Part shown: positions 45,601-55,094 of the stretch, piece after piece
Numbering within the stretch: the stretch's first letter is position 1
Layout: each line of letters starts with the position of its first letter
Assembly (NCBI GenBank): GCA_001873065.1
Contig: MNYM01000003.1
Span: forward strand, 1 to 64,000
Length of the DNA stretch: 64,000 nt
Source of the DNA: Flavobacteriaceae bacterium CG2_30_31_66
Lineage (GTDB): Bacteria; Bacteroidota; Bacteroidia; Flavobacteriales; Flavobacteriaceae
Reading direction: 5' to 3'
Position numbers and translations under genes: made by a program
Notes under the pieces: model-generated
Told to the model about the DNA's origin: nothing
What the model saw: the letters and a program-made list of their open reading frames with translations, nothing else
Databases searched by the model: none

Positions 45601-46644
45601 AATCATTTCTGATTGACTCTTGTTATCCAAAATACTAATGCCATTCCAAGCTGTTCCAATCCAAATGGAGCCATTATTATCTTCAGTGATCACATAAATC
45701 GCATTTCCAGCCAATGATGTTGACAATTGAGAATTGTACATATAATTGTTCACAATTGGGTCTTTACTATTTGGATGTTTCAGTTCGAAAAGACCATAAC
45801 CATCAGTTCCAACCCACAAATTGCCTTTGCTGTCTTTTTTCATAGAACGAATAATTTTGAAATTCTCATTCAATGGGTCATCATTCTTGAAAAAATCAGC
45901 GATTTTATAGTTGTTCAAATCAATAGTAAGCAATCCTTTGCCCGAAGTTCCTAGTATAATTTTGTCTGAATTTAATTCAGAAATGGCGTTGATTGCACTT
46001 AAAATTTGTTGATTTTCTTGAGGAATATTTTTGAATTTTTTAGTCTGATTATCAAATAAAAAAACACCTGATGAAAATGTTCCAATCCAAATTCGTCCAT
46101 TGGAATCCTCATAAATGCTGACAACATTGGTTATTTTATGTTCATCAAAAGGATAATTATAAAACTTTTTTTCTTCAAAATTCAATATTGATAATCCCTT
46201 TTCAGTTCCAATTAACAGATTGCCATTTCTATCTTCAATGAGCGTATTAATTCGATCAGATAAAATTGAATTTTTGTCGTTTTTTGTGGTTTTGAAAGAG
46301 ATAAATGTGTCATTTATTCGGTCATAAAGATTCAATCCACTTCCATAAGTGGTGAGCCAAATTCGGTTTTTACTGTCTAAATAAAGTCCTGAAATGTCAT
46401 TAGAAACAATATTGCTATTTTGCTTTGTGTACGCTTTTATGCTGTGTCCATCATATCTGTTGAGGCCATATTGCGTGCTTATCCAAACGAAACCATTTTT
46501 TTCTTTTGCAATTCCTGTAATTCTTGAGCTTGATAATCCCTGAGATTGATCTATTTTTTGAAAAATAGGTTGGGTTTGGGCAAAATTTTGAAGAACAAAA
46601 AGCCCAAAAACAAACAATAAAAATAAATGTTTTAAAAATCTCAA
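42652..46644 (-). CDS. Hybrid two-component system regulator (HTCS) of the galactan locus
   Basis: 1330 residues. Order: signal peptide ('FVLQNFAQT'); two-bladed-propeller sensor of repeated 'W(I/L)GT..GL..(Y/F)' units (about 30-680); Y_Y_Y domain ('LSPGNYVFKVKSKEVG'); one membrane helix ('WLTWWAYIIYSLLILFFLYLF'); HisKA ('NISHEIRTPVTLILSS'); ATPase ('NLISNAFKF', 'NRGFGLGLAIVKDVV'); receiver with phospho-Asp in 'PDLIISDIMMPKMDG'; AraC-type helix-turn-helix ('VADACYKVGYSDRKYFSKLF'). HTCS proteins bind an oligosaccharide in the periplasm and switch on the adjacent SusCD operon. The start codon is TTG at 46644; no ATG precedes the signal peptide in frame. The gene is divergent from the alpha-2-macroglobulin gene. 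Confidence 0.95.
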   Translation of the reverse strand: MRFLKHLFLLFVFGLFVLQNFAQTQPIFQKIDQSQGLSSSRITGIAKEKNGFVWISTQYGLNRYDGHSIKAYTKQNSNIVSNDISGLYLDSKNRIWLTTYGSGLNLYDRINDTFISFKTTKNDKNSILSDRINTLIEDRNGNLLIGTEKGLSILNFEEKKFYNYPFDEHKITNVVSIYEDSNGRIWIGTFSSGVFLFDNQTKKFKNIPQENQQILSAINAISELNSDKIILGTSGKGLLTIDLNNYKIADFFKNDDPLNENFKIIRSMKKDSKGNLWVGTDGYGLFELKHPNSKDPIVNNYMYNSQLSTSLAGNAIYVITEDNNGSIWIGTAWNGISILDNKSQSEMIFSDFIGKNPNPVLSIFQNSEKIFLGLDGEGLNLFNKITLKTEFFDETIIKAKYIQKIIQTKDGNYWLGTFGNGLLKFDYKRKKVTQFVNEFSNNNSLSYDYVRDIIEDENHNLWIATWGGGLNNFDIKKNTFTRFNFTNNNLISILKEGDIIWIATYGGGLSAFNIKSNQVENFSFIENDPNTISNNNLFSILKDKRGYLWIGTSGDGINRMNLKTKKIERFENNENIKYKTITSIVEDDQQNIWFGSKNGIVKFDYATNSFNTYSSLSGDFHINSCFKDSDGFLYFGGINGVLKFDPNKLNTNNLQPKVTIRNFKLFNKEVAIGSQEILKKNIEFVKEITLKHFQNVITFEFSALKFPFSQNCEYAIKMENFEQDWRTIGKDRTATFTNLSPGNYVFKVKSKEVGANWGEEYTSINIKILRPFWLTWWAYIIYSLLILFFLYLFRKNSISWAKLKSSLELEKITHEKDVELYNLKQQFFTNISHEIRTPVTLILSSINRLFDNNNLQDSKQIKAANTIRRNSNLLLRLVNELLDVRKLESNEIVLNVSKNEFISFVKEIYLSFSDIALDRTIKYSFKTDLTSLFLWFDKNQLEKVVFNLISNAFKFTNDNGTIDVIIEENFHEVILTVKDNGIGISTEDLKKIFNRFFQVKNIQSKNNRGFGLGLAIVKDVVELHKGNINVTSNYKKGSSFEVHLIKGNHFDSDENMDSELESNTNTIEKLEKKISRKKKQITTILIVEDNLEIQESLKEILEQESYEVIQAFDGEDGLKKASTEMPDLIISDIMMPKMDGIELSKKIKNNGITSHIPIIILTAKTAEKDKMEGFETGADEYIIKPYNEDILKNRIKNLLKNRKLLKEKFVNSILLNPKELAINSQDQIFLEKLYTSLEENLQSNNLNAQNISENINMSHSAMYKKIKSLTGLTFIEFIRDYRLSIAKQLIEEMGYSVADACYKVGYSDRKYFSKLFKQKFKKNPSDFTKS

Positions 46645-46975
46645 AATGGTTGTAATTAATTGATTTGTATATTTTTTGATGGCGATTTTTATTTGAAAAT
46701 CATGCTACTTTGTCACACAACAATCTATTAGTAAAACATTTTCAAAAAGGAAGACAATTTAAGATTTTTAGGGTGTCAAATTCTGATTATTTGCAATTTT
46801 ATCTTAAAATGACCCCAAATTCTTATTTCAAGGCAATTTCTGAATACTGAACCATTATTTATAAAAAAATAATTTTTTTTCATATTCTAAAAATAACTCC
46901 ATAATTTCTCAATTCTGGCATTTTTCTTGGTAAAAGAATTCTTATTTTTGATAGACATTCAACATACCCAACTTT
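46645..46975. other. Divergent intergenic region between the HTCS and alpha-2-macroglobulin genes
   Basis: 331 bases without a gene. It should hold promoters for both directions. TATTTTTG (46943-46950, plus) matches TAnnTTTG 25 bases before the alpha-2-macroglobulin ATG. GGGTGTCAAATTC (46771-46783) and TGACCCCAAATTC (46810-46822) resemble the GGGGTCAAATTC found upstream of susC and may be regulator half-sites. Nothing else stands out. Confidence 0.45.
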
Positions 46976-49900
46976 ATGAAAACGAAACATTTAATTACAA
47001 TCTTTATTGCTATTTTCACCATAATTTCATGCACTAAAAAGAACGCTGAACCAAACAACATTTACAAATTCAAAGAATATATCAATTATACAACATCAGG
47101 AATTGTTTCTGTCACCGAAAAAATATCTGTAAATCTTGCCAAAGAAGTAGAAAATTGGGAACCAAATAAAGAAATTTCTTCAGAAATTATTGTTATAAGA
47201 CCATTCGTAAATGGAAAAATAAAAATTTTGAATACACATGTTTTTGAGTTTATTCCTGATGAAAATTTAAGCTCAAATACTGAATATTCAGTTACTGTAA
47301 AATTGGGTGAATTATATAAAAACACTTCTAAAGAATTTGAAACCTACACATTTCAATTCAAAACAATTGCGCCAAGTTTTAATATCAAAATTGGCAATAT
47401 CCAATCCTATTCTAAAGAGTATCAGTACATTGAAGGAATGATACAATCTGCTGATATCATCGATTTGGCTCAGGCAAAAAAATTAATAACTGCTTCTCAA
47501 AAAGGCAATTCAAAAAATATTGTTTGGAACGAAGCTTTTGATAAAGAGCGTTTTTTTGAATTCAAAATTGATAGTGTTCAACGTTTTGAAAATGAATCTG
47601 TTGTCAATGTTTCTTGGGATGGAAAACCTATAAATGCAAGTTCAAAAGGAGAAAATGACATCATTATTCCTGAAAAAAACAACTTTACAGTCCTAAGTAT
47701 CAATCCAGTTGATACCAATGAGCAATATATTTCTCTTAATTTTTCGGATGCTTTAAAAAAACAACAAAATTTTGATGGTTTAATCACCATTGAAAATGAA
47801 AAAAATCCACGATTTATCGTCAATGGAAATGAATTAAAAGTGTTTTCAGAAGTAAAATTCTCAGGAAATATCAAAGTAAGTGCTTTTCAAGGAATTAGAA
47901 ATACTGAAGATAGTTCTCTTAAAAATTCTTTTTCAGAAACCATCACTTTTGATCAACAAAAACCAGAAATTAGAGCGATTTCAAACGGAGTTATCTTGCC
48001 AAATTCGAGCAATCTAAAGTTCAATTTTGAAGTCATAAATGTAAAAGCTGTTGATGTAAAAATTATTAAAATTTTCGAAAATAATGTGCTACAATTTTTG
48101 CAAGAAAGTTATCTGAATGGCAATGATGAATACGAACTAAAAAGAGTTGGAAGAAGAGTGGCAAAAGAAACGATTACGTTGATTGCCGACGAAAAAAATT
48201 ATACTCAAAACTGGAGAGCTTATAGCATTGATATCGCAAAAATGGTAGCCACAGAACCAGGCGCAATTTATAGAATTGAAATTAGTTTTAATCAGCAACA
48301 AGTATTGTACAATTGCTCTGAAACTAAAAACTCTAACGATTTTGAGACTTCTTCAAATCATGAAGAAATTAGTGATGAAGACCAAAAAGAAGAAGAATAT
48401 TGGGATAATTTACTTTACAGTTATCAAGATTATGACTATAATTGGAACGAACGAAATAATCCTTGCAACAAAGCATATTATAAAACTGGAGAGCGTTTTA
48501 TTGCTCAAAATTTACTCGCTTCAAATCTTGGAATTACTGTAAAAAAAGGGACAAATGACGAGTACTTTTTTGCAATTACAAATATTTTAACTTCCAAACC
48601 AGAGGGAAATGCAAAAGTTCGACTATTCAATTATCAACAACAAGAAATCGCTTCAAAAAATACCGATTTAGAGGGATTTGTAACTGTTTCATCCCCTAAA
48701 AATGCTGCTTTTGCTGTTGTTTCTAAAGGAAAAAACAAGGGGTATATTAGGCTTGATGATGGCAAAACACTTTCGTTAAGCAATTTTGACGTTTCAGGAA
48801 CGCAAACTCAAAAAGGCTTGAAAGGTTTTATATACGGTGAACGTGGCGTTTGGAGACCTGGAGATGAAATGTACTTGACTTTTTTACTGAATGATGCCGA
48901 AAATCCTTTGCCAAAAAATCATCCAATAAAACTGGAAATTATGGACCCTGAAGGAAAATTGATGTTTAAAAAAGTGACTTCAGAAAACTTGAACAATTTT
49001 TATAAATTTACTGTAAAAACCTCTCCTGAAGCAAAAACCGGAAATTATACTGCACAAGTTTCTGTTGGTGGTGCACGATTTTATAAGAATCTAAATGTTG
49101 AAACTGTAAAGCCAAATCGTTTAAAAATAAAAGTTGATTTTAAAGATGAGATTCTCTCAAATCAAAAGCCAATTCGGGGAGTTTTAGATGTAAAATGGTT
49201 GCAAGGAACGCCTGCCAAAAATTTAAAAACTACGATTTCAGCTAAAATTTCAGCAACAAATTTTAGTTTTAAAAACTATAATAACTACTTTTTTTCTGAT
49301 CCTTCTCGAAGTTTTTCAACAGAAGAACTTACTTTTTTTGAAGGTAAAACAGACGAAAATGGCATTGCCAAAATTGAGAACTCTTTAAAAATTGGAGAAA
49401 ATGTACCTGGAATGTTGCAAGTACAATTCCTTGTAAAAGCGTTTGAAAATGGAGGTGATTTTTCTATTGATGCGTTTACCAAAAATTATGCTCCTTACAC
49501 CTCATTTGTTGGATTAAAATTACCAACCTTAGAGGAAAATGGAGCTTTATCAACTGATAAAAATCAACCTTTTTCCATAATTTCTGTAGATGAAAATGGA
49601 AAACCAATTCAAAATGACGAAGTTGAAGTGGCTATTTATCAAATTGCTTGGCGTTGGTGGTGGAGTTCTTCTGATGATTATTTGTCTAAATATACTTCAA
49701 GTAGCTATCACAAACCTTACAAATTCTTTAATGTAAAAACCAATTCAAAAGGCGAAGCTTCATTTTCGCTAAATATTTCTGAAACTGAAAGAGGTCGTTT
49801 TTTAGTGAGAGTTGTTGATAAAAAAAGCGGACATGCCACCGGAAAAGTAGTTTACTTTTATAAAAATTGGTGGGAAAACGCCACTTCTGGAGACAAAGAA

Positions 49901-52507
49901 GCCGCTAAAATGTTGGTGTTTTCCGCAGACAAAGAAAAATATTTAGTTGGGGAAACTGCAAAAATAACCTTTCCTTCAGGTTCAAAAGGAAACGTACTTA
50001 TTAGCATTGAAAATGGTACAAAAATTATCCAAACAAAATGGGTTGCTGTCCAAAAAGGAATGACAACTGTCGAAATTCCTATCACAAAACAAATGACACC
50101 TAACATTTATGCTACAATTTCCTTATTGCAACCTCATCAAATTTCTGAAAACGATTTGCCTATCAGACTTTTTGGAACAATTCCTTTGTTAGTGGAAGAT
50201 GCCTCAACTAAATTAGAGCCTCAAATTTCTATGCCAAATGAATTGCAACCTGAAAAAGAATTCACAGTTTCAATTTCTGAAAAAAACAACAAATCAATGA
50301 CCTATTCTATTGCTGTTGTAGAGGAGGGTTTGCTTGATTTAACAAGATTTAAAACCCCAAATGCTTTTGAAACCTTCTATGCAAGAGAAGCTTTAGGTAT
50401 CAAAACGTGGGATATTTTTGATGATGTGATTGGTGCATATTCAGGAAGCATTGACCAAGTTTTTGCCATTGGTGGTGATGGAAATCTTGAAAAAGGAAAA
50501 AATCCGAAAGTGAATAGATTTCAACCTGTAGTAAACTATTTAGGGCCTTTTTATCTTGAAAAAGGTGCAAAAAAATCACATAAAATTAGGTTGCCAAATT
50601 ATATAGGCTCTTTAAGAACAATGGTGGTTGCTGGAAACATATCTGATGAAGCTTTTGGAAGTGCAGAAAAAACTATTCCTGTAAAAAAACCATTGATGAT
50701 TTTGGCAACATTGCCTAGAAAATTATCCCCAAAAGAAAAAGTGCGATTGCCTATCAGCATTTTTACTATGGATGAAAAAATAAAATCGGTTTCTATAAAA
50801 GTGAAAACTAGCAAAGGAATAAAAGTCAATGGAAATAGTTCACAAATCATCACTTTTACAAAACCTGATGAAAAAATGTGCTATTTTGATTTGGATATTA
50901 AAGATGTTATTGGTTCGCAAACGGTTGAAATTATTGGCACTGGAAATGGCGAAACTTCCACTTACAAAGTCACTTTGGATGTGTTAAATCCGAATCCAAT
51001 TGCCTCTAAAATTAAAGAAGTTACTTTTCAAGGAAACACTGCACAAACTATTGATTTTGAAACATTTGGAGTGGAAGGCTCCAATGCAGCCATCCTAGAA
51101 TTGTCAACAATTCCGGCTATCAATTTCACATCAAGGTTGGCTTCTTTAGTTCAATATCCTCATGGTTGTGTAGAGCAAACCATATCAAGTGTTTTTCCAC
51201 AATTGTACATGAATTCCATTTTTGATATTTCATCAACACAAAAACAAGAGATTCAAGAAAATATTACCAAAGGAATTCAACGAATTGGCAATTTTCAAAA
51301 AGCAAATGGTGGTTTGAGTTATTGGTTAGGAGAAAACGAATTGAGTGACTGGGGAACTTCTTATGCAGGACATTTTATGCTGGAAGCAGAGAAAAAAGGG
51401 TTCGTTTTGCCACTCACTTTTAAGAGTAATTTCATAGCCTATCAAAAACAAATTTCAAGAAATTGGAAACCAAGTTTCAACACCTATGTGGATGATTTGG
51501 AACAAGCTTACAGATTATACACCTTGGCAATGGCAGGAAGTCCTGATTTATCTGCGATGAATAGATTGCGCGAATTTCCAAAACTTTCCAATGAGGCAAA
51601 ATGGCGTTTGGCAGCAGCTTACGTTTTGGCTGGACAAAAAGAAGCGAGCAATGCTATTCTGAAAAATACAAAGTTAGATTTTTCTGAAAGTGAAAATGCT
51701 AACTATGGTTCGTCCATCAGAAATATGGCAATGGCTTTAGAAACTATGCTGTTAACTAATGATAAAAAAACCAAAGAATTGGCAACTTCTATTGCCAAAG
51801 AATTGTCAAGCAATCAATGGATGAGTACGCAAACTACTGCTTTCAGTTTACTGGCAATTGGAAAAATGATCGAAAAAAATGGTGGAAAATCCATGAATGT
51901 CAGTATTTCAATTGGAAACAAATCTGAAAAAATTGCAACAAAATCACCTTTAATTCAAAGAAATATTGTTGTTAAAAATGGCAAAAATTCTATCAAAATT
52001 AAAAACCAAGAAAACAACATCATCTATGGACGAGTTGTTATTTTTGGCAAACCTTCTATTGGAAATGAAATTTCAGAAAGCAGAGGTTTGAGTGTTTCTG
52101 TCCAATACAGCGATTTGAAAGGAAAACCAATCTCAATAAACTCATTAAAACAAGGACAAGATTTTGTGGCGACAATTACGTTGAGCAATCCAAAAAATAA
52201 AACTGTAAATGACATTGCAATCACTCAGGTTTTTCCTTCAGGATGGGAAATTGTCAACACACGTTTTACTGACTTTGGAACTTCCGTTAAAAGTGAAGCA
52301 CGTTATACAGACATCAAAGATGATCGCGTTCATTTTTATGTTGATTTGAAAAAACAAGCTGCCAAGCCAGTGACTAAAACCTTTACTGTTTTGTTAAATG
52401 CTGCATACTTAGGCAATTATTATTTACCTGGAATACAAGTTGAGGCCATGTATGACAATGATTATTTTGTAAAAACCAAAGGAAGTTGGGTAAAAGTAGT
52501 ACAATAA
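46976..52507 (+). CDS. Bacterial alpha-2-macroglobulin (YfhM-type) lipoprotein
   Basis: 1843 residues. A lipobox ('IFTIISCTKK') anchors it in the envelope. The order fits bacterial alpha-2-macroglobulins: Ig-like N-terminal domains, MG repeats ('GFIYGERGVWRPGDEMYLTFLL' is diagnostic), a bait-region stretch, and the thioester site 'YPHGCVEQTISS' (Cys near 1399) in a helical TED domain. It traps and covalently holds attacking proteases. The thioester CxEQ is intact. The partner gene pbpC overlaps its end, the classic yfhM-pbpC pairing for envelope defence and repair. Confidence 0.94.
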   Translation: MKTKHLITIFIAIFTIISCTKKNAEPNNIYKFKEYINYTTSGIVSVTEKISVNLAKEVENWEPNKEISSEIIVIRPFVNGKIKILNTHVFEFIPDENLSSNTEYSVTVKLGELYKNTSKEFETYTFQFKTIAPSFNIKIGNIQSYSKEYQYIEGMIQSADIIDLAQAKKLITASQKGNSKNIVWNEAFDKERFFEFKIDSVQRFENESVVNVSWDGKPINASSKGENDIIIPEKNNFTVLSINPVDTNEQYISLNFSDALKKQQNFDGLITIENEKNPRFIVNGNELKVFSEVKFSGNIKVSAFQGIRNTEDSSLKNSFSETITFDQQKPEIRAISNGVILPNSSNLKFNFEVINVKAVDVKIIKIFENNVLQFLQESYLNGNDEYELKRVGRRVAKETITLIADEKNYTQNWRAYSIDIAKMVATEPGAIYRIEISFNQQQVLYNCSETKNSNDFETSSNHEEISDEDQKEEEYWDNLLYSYQDYDYNWNERNNPCNKAYYKTGERFIAQNLLASNLGITVKKGTNDEYFFAITNILTSKPEGNAKVRLFNYQQQEIASKNTDLEGFVTVSSPKNAAFAVVSKGKNKGYIRLDDGKTLSLSNFDVSGTQTQKGLKGFIYGERGVWRPGDEMYLTFLLNDAENPLPKNHPIKLEIMDPEGKLMFKKVTSENLNNFYKFTVKTSPEAKTGNYTAQVSVGGARFYKNLNVETVKPNRLKIKVDFKDEILSNQKPIRGVLDVKWLQGTPAKNLKTTISAKISATNFSFKNYNNYFFSDPSRSFSTEELTFFEGKTDENGIAKIENSLKIGENVPGMLQVQFLVKAFENGGDFSIDAFTKNYAPYTSFVGLKLPTLEENGALSTDKNQPFSIISVDENGKPIQNDEVEVAIYQIAWRWWWSSSDDYLSKYTSSSYHKPYKFFNVKTNSKGEASFSLNISETERGRFLVRVVDKKSGHATGKVVYFYKNWWENATSGDKEAAKMLVFSADKEKYLVGETAKITFPSGSKGNVLISIENGTKIIQTKWVAVQKGMTTVEIPITKQMTPNIYATISLLQPHQISENDLPIRLFGTIPLLVEDASTKLEPQISMPNELQPEKEFTVSISEKNNKSMTYSIAVVEEGLLDLTRFKTPNAFETFYAREALGIKTWDIFDDVIGAYSGSIDQVFAIGGDGNLEKGKNPKVNRFQPVVNYLGPFYLEKGAKKSHKIRLPNYIGSLRTMVVAGNISDEAFGSAEKTIPVKKPLMILATLPRKLSPKEKVRLPISIFTMDEKIKSVSIKVKTSKGIKVNGNSSQIITFTKPDEKMCYFDLDIKDVIGSQTVEIIGTGNGETSTYKVTLDVLNPNPIASKIKEVTFQGNTAQTIDFETFGVEGSNAAILELSTIPAINFTSRLASLVQYPHGCVEQTISSVFPQLYMNSIFDISSTQKQEIQENITKGIQRIGNFQKANGGLSYWLGENELSDWGTSYAGHFMLEAEKKGFVLPLTFKSNFIAYQKQISRNWKPSFNTYVDDLEQAYRLYTLAMAGSPDLSAMNRLREFPKLSNEAKWRLAAAYVLAGQKEASNAILKNTKLDFSESENANYGSSIRNMAMALETMLLTNDKKTKELATSIAKELSSNQWMSTQTTAFSLLAIGKMIEKNGGKSMNVSISIGNKSEKIATKSPLIQRNIVVKNGKNSIKIKNQENNIIYGRVVIFGKPSIGNEISESRGLSVSVQYSDLKGKPISINSLKQGQDFVATITLSNPKNKTVNDIAITQVFPSGWEIVNTRFTDFGTSVKSEARYTDIKDDRVHFYVDLKKQAAKPVTKTFTVLLNAAYLGNYYLPGIQVEAMYDNDYFVKTKGSWVKVVQ

Positions 52508-54840
52508 CAAGGGGTTTTAACCCCTTGTTGAAATGGGTATTTATTTCAGTATTTCTATTGTTATATGTATTTTGTTTACCCAAAAAGTTGTTTACAAAAC
52601 CAACATCGACAGTTATTGTAAGCAAAGAAAATGAACTTTTAGGAGCTTTGATTGCTGATGATGGTCAATGGCGTTTTCCGCATGAAAATGAAGTTCCCGA
52701 AAAATTCAAAACGTGTGTTATTCAGTTTGAAGATGCTCACTTTTACAAACATTTTGGATTCAATCCAATTTCGATTTTTAAGTCAATTCAACAAAATTTT
52801 CGATCAAAGAAAATCATAAGAGGTGGCAGCACACTAACGCAACAAGTCATTAGACTCAGTAGAGACCAAAAATCAAGAACCTATTTTGAAAAAATCAAAG
52901 AACTGATTTTAGCAACTCGTTTGGAATTCAGAAATTCGAAAGAAGAAATCCTAGCTTTTTGGTCTTCAAATGCGCCTTTTGGAGGAAATGTTGTAGGATT
53001 GCAAGCAGCTTCTTGGCGTTATTTTAATAGAAATGCCTTTGAACTTTCTTGGGCGGAAGCAGCCACATTAGCAGTGTTGCCTAATGCACCAAACTTAATG
53101 TATCCAGGAAAAAACAAGCACCAATTATTAAAAAAAAGAAATCGACTATTGCTAAAATTACTTCGGGAAAATAAAATTGATTCGCTCACGTATCAACTGG
53201 CTATTTTAGAGGAAATTCCTGAAAAACCATTTCCTTTGCCACAAATTGCAACCCATTTATTGCAAAAAATTCATACGCAAAGAAAAGGTGAATTTGTAAA
53301 AACTACGATTGATAAAAAGCTTCAAATGCAAGCAAATGAAATTATTCAACAGCATTACAATCAGTTGTCAAAAAACGGAATTCACAATGGCGCAATTTTA
53401 ATTTTAGATGTAAAAACAAGAAAAGTTTTGGCATATATTGGAAATACTCCCACAAACCAAGATCATCAAAAAGATGTGGATATTATCGACAAACCCAGAA
53501 GTACAGGAAGCATTTTAAAACCATTTTTGTACGCAGCAATGTTAGACAACGGAGAATTGTTGCCCAATACTTTAGTAGCAGATGTGCCTTCTAATTTTGG
53601 TAGTTATCATCCTGAAAACTTCGACAAAAGTTATGCTGGTGCAGTTTCTGCAAAATTAGCGTTGTCAAAATCGTTAAATGTGCCAACTGTGAGAATGTTA
53701 CAACAATTTGGTCTTGAAAAATTTCATCATTATTTACAAAAATTACGATTAAAAGATATTAAAAAAAGTGCCAATCATTACGGATTAACATTGGCTTTAG
53801 GAGGCGCAGAAAGCAATCTGTGGGATTTGTCAAAAACATTTGCAGCTATGGCTTCTACCATCAATCATTATACTGAAAATTCTAGTAGCTATTTCACAAA
53901 TGAGTTTTGTGAACCTACTTTTTTGGCTGATAAAAACGTGAATTTCGGAACAAAAACTTTTGAAAAAATCATTTTTGATGCAGCTTCCATTTATTTAACT
54001 TTTGAAAGTTTGAAAGAAGTAAACAGACCAAATGCCGAGGAAAATTGGGCTTTTTTCGATTCGTCAAAACAAATTGCTTGGAAAACAGGCACCAGTTTTG
54101 GCTTTAGAGATGCTTGGGCAATTGGCGCAACCAAAGATTTTGTAGTAGGAGTTTGGATTGGCAATGCAGATGGCGAAGGCAGGCCTGGTTTAGTAGGCGT
54201 TCAAACTGCTGCGCCAATATTGTTTGATGTTTTCGATAAAATTCCAAATTCGACTTGGTTTGAAAAACCTTTTGATGAAATGACAGAGGTAGAAATTTGC
54301 ACCAAAAGCGGTTTTAGAGCTACAGAAATTTGTGAAGAAAAGCAATTTATGTTTATACAAAATAGTGGCTTAAAAACAGCACCTTGTCCATATCATATCC
54401 TTGTAAATACTGATTTATCTGAGAAATTTCAAGTAAATACTTCGTGCGAATTTTTTACGAATATCAAGCAAAAATCGTGGTTTGTATTGCCCCCTTTGAT
54501 GGCATATTATTATAGAGAAAAAAACCCATTTTACACATCTTTGCCTAATTTTAGGGACGATTGTATTTCAGACGAAAAAAACACGATGAAATTTTTATAT
54601 CCTTCAGAAAAAACGACCATTTTTTTACCCAAAGATTTTGAAGGAAAAACCAATGAACTGATTTTAAAAGTGGCACATTCTAATAAAAATGCTACACTGT
54701 ATTGGTATTTGAATCGTACTTTTCTAGGCACAACCAACGAATTGCATCACATGGCGATTGTGCCAAAAGATGGATTGCATACCATTTCTGTTACAGATAA
54801 TTTTGGTTTGGAAATTCGGCAAACAATTATTATTAAATAA
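52486..54840 (+). CDS. pbpC: Penicillin-binding protein 1C
   Basis: 784 residues from TTG 52486; in-frame TTG codons at 52525 and 52528 are alternatives, and no ATG lies before the membrane anchor ('KWVFISVFLLLYVFCL'). The glycosyltransferase domain has 'FEDAHFYKHFGFNP' and 'GGSTLTQQVIRLSR'; the transpeptidase domain has SxxK in 'RSTGSILKPFLYA', SxN in 'SKSLNVPTVR' and KTG in 'AWKTGTSFG'; a C-terminal PBP1C beta-domain ends the protein. It polymerises and may crosslink peptidoglycan. The start region overlaps the alpha-2-macroglobulin stop by 22 bases and contains a perfect hairpin. Confidence 0.93.
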   Translation: MGKSSTITRGFNPLLKWVFISVFLLLYVFCLPKKLFTKPTSTVIVSKENELLGALIADDGQWRFPHENEVPEKFKTCVIQFEDAHFYKHFGFNPISIFKSIQQNFRSKKIIRGGSTLTQQVIRLSRDQKSRTYFEKIKELILATRLEFRNSKEEILAFWSSNAPFGGNVVGLQAASWRYFNRNAFELSWAEAATLAVLPNAPNLMYPGKNKHQLLKKRNRLLLKLLRENKIDSLTYQLAILEEIPEKPFPLPQIATHLLQKIHTQRKGEFVKTTIDKKLQMQANEIIQQHYNQLSKNGIHNGAILILDVKTRKVLAYIGNTPTNQDHQKDVDIIDKPRSTGSILKPFLYAAMLDNGELLPNTLVADVPSNFGSYHPENFDKSYAGAVSAKLALSKSLNVPTVRMLQQFGLEKFHHYLQKLRLKDIKKSANHYGLTLALGGAESNLWDLSKTFAAMASTINHYTENSSSYFTNEFCEPTFLADKNVNFGTKTFEKIIFDAASIYLTFESLKEVNRPNAEENWAFFDSSKQIAWKTGTSFGFRDAWAIGATKDFVVGVWIGNADGEGRPGLVGVQTAAPILFDVFDKIPNSTWFEKPFDEMTEVEICTKSGFRATEICEEKQFMFIQNSGLKTAPCPYHILVNTDLSEKFQVNTSCEFFTNIKQKSWFVLPPLMAYYYREKNPFYTSLPNFRDDCISDEKNTMKFLYPSEKTTIFLPKDFEGKTNELILKVAHSNKNATLYWYLNRTFLGTTNELHHMAIVPKDGLHTISVTDNFGLEIRQTIIIK
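52506..52529 (+). promoter_or_regulatory. Perfect hairpin at the alpha-2-macroglobulin/pbpC junction
   Basis: AACAAGGGGTT-TT-AACCCCTTGTT: 11-base arms around a 2-base centre, directly on the stop of the first gene and covering the candidate TTG starts of pbpC. No T run follows, so a terminator is unlikely. It could control pbpC translation or mRNA processing. Confidence 0.6.
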
Positions 54841-54863
54841 TAAACCTATACTTTAGTTTTTAG

Positions 54864-55094
54864 TACTTCTTTCAAAACGGTTGGCACTTCCTTCAAGGGG
54901 TTTGTTACTTCCTACGAGATGTTTGGCGTTTCCTACGAGCAGTTTGCTACTTCCTACGAGCAGTTTGCTACTTCCTACGAGTAGTTTGCTACTTCCTACG
55001 AGGGGTTTGCTATTTCCTACGAATAGTTTGGCATTTCCTACGAATAGTTTGGCGTTTCCTTCGAAGAGTTTGGCGTTTCCTTCGAAGTTTTGAA
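54864..55094. repeat. Array of about eleven 21-bp tandem repeats
   Basis: Imperfect units of 21 bases with the core TTCCTACGAGNAGTTTGCTAC run without spacers from just after pbpC to about 170 bases before the next gene. Central units are nearly identical and the edge units diverge. As 21 is a multiple of three and units lack stops, both strands stay open: the plus strand reads (SLLLPT)-like and the minus strand (LVGSSK/LFVGNAK)-like heptads, but neither has an ATG start. The remaining gap up to 55266 shows nothing recognisable. Confidence 0.92.

Noticed and set aside
54881-55093. Track ORF of SLLLPT-type repeats as a coding gene
   Set aside because: It starts at a TTG, consists only of the 21-bp tandem repeat and the opposite strand is equally open, so the open frame follows from the repeat unit length.
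54864-55094. The 21-bp array as a CRISPR
   Set aside because: Units are contiguous with no unique spacers and no cas genes are in the window.
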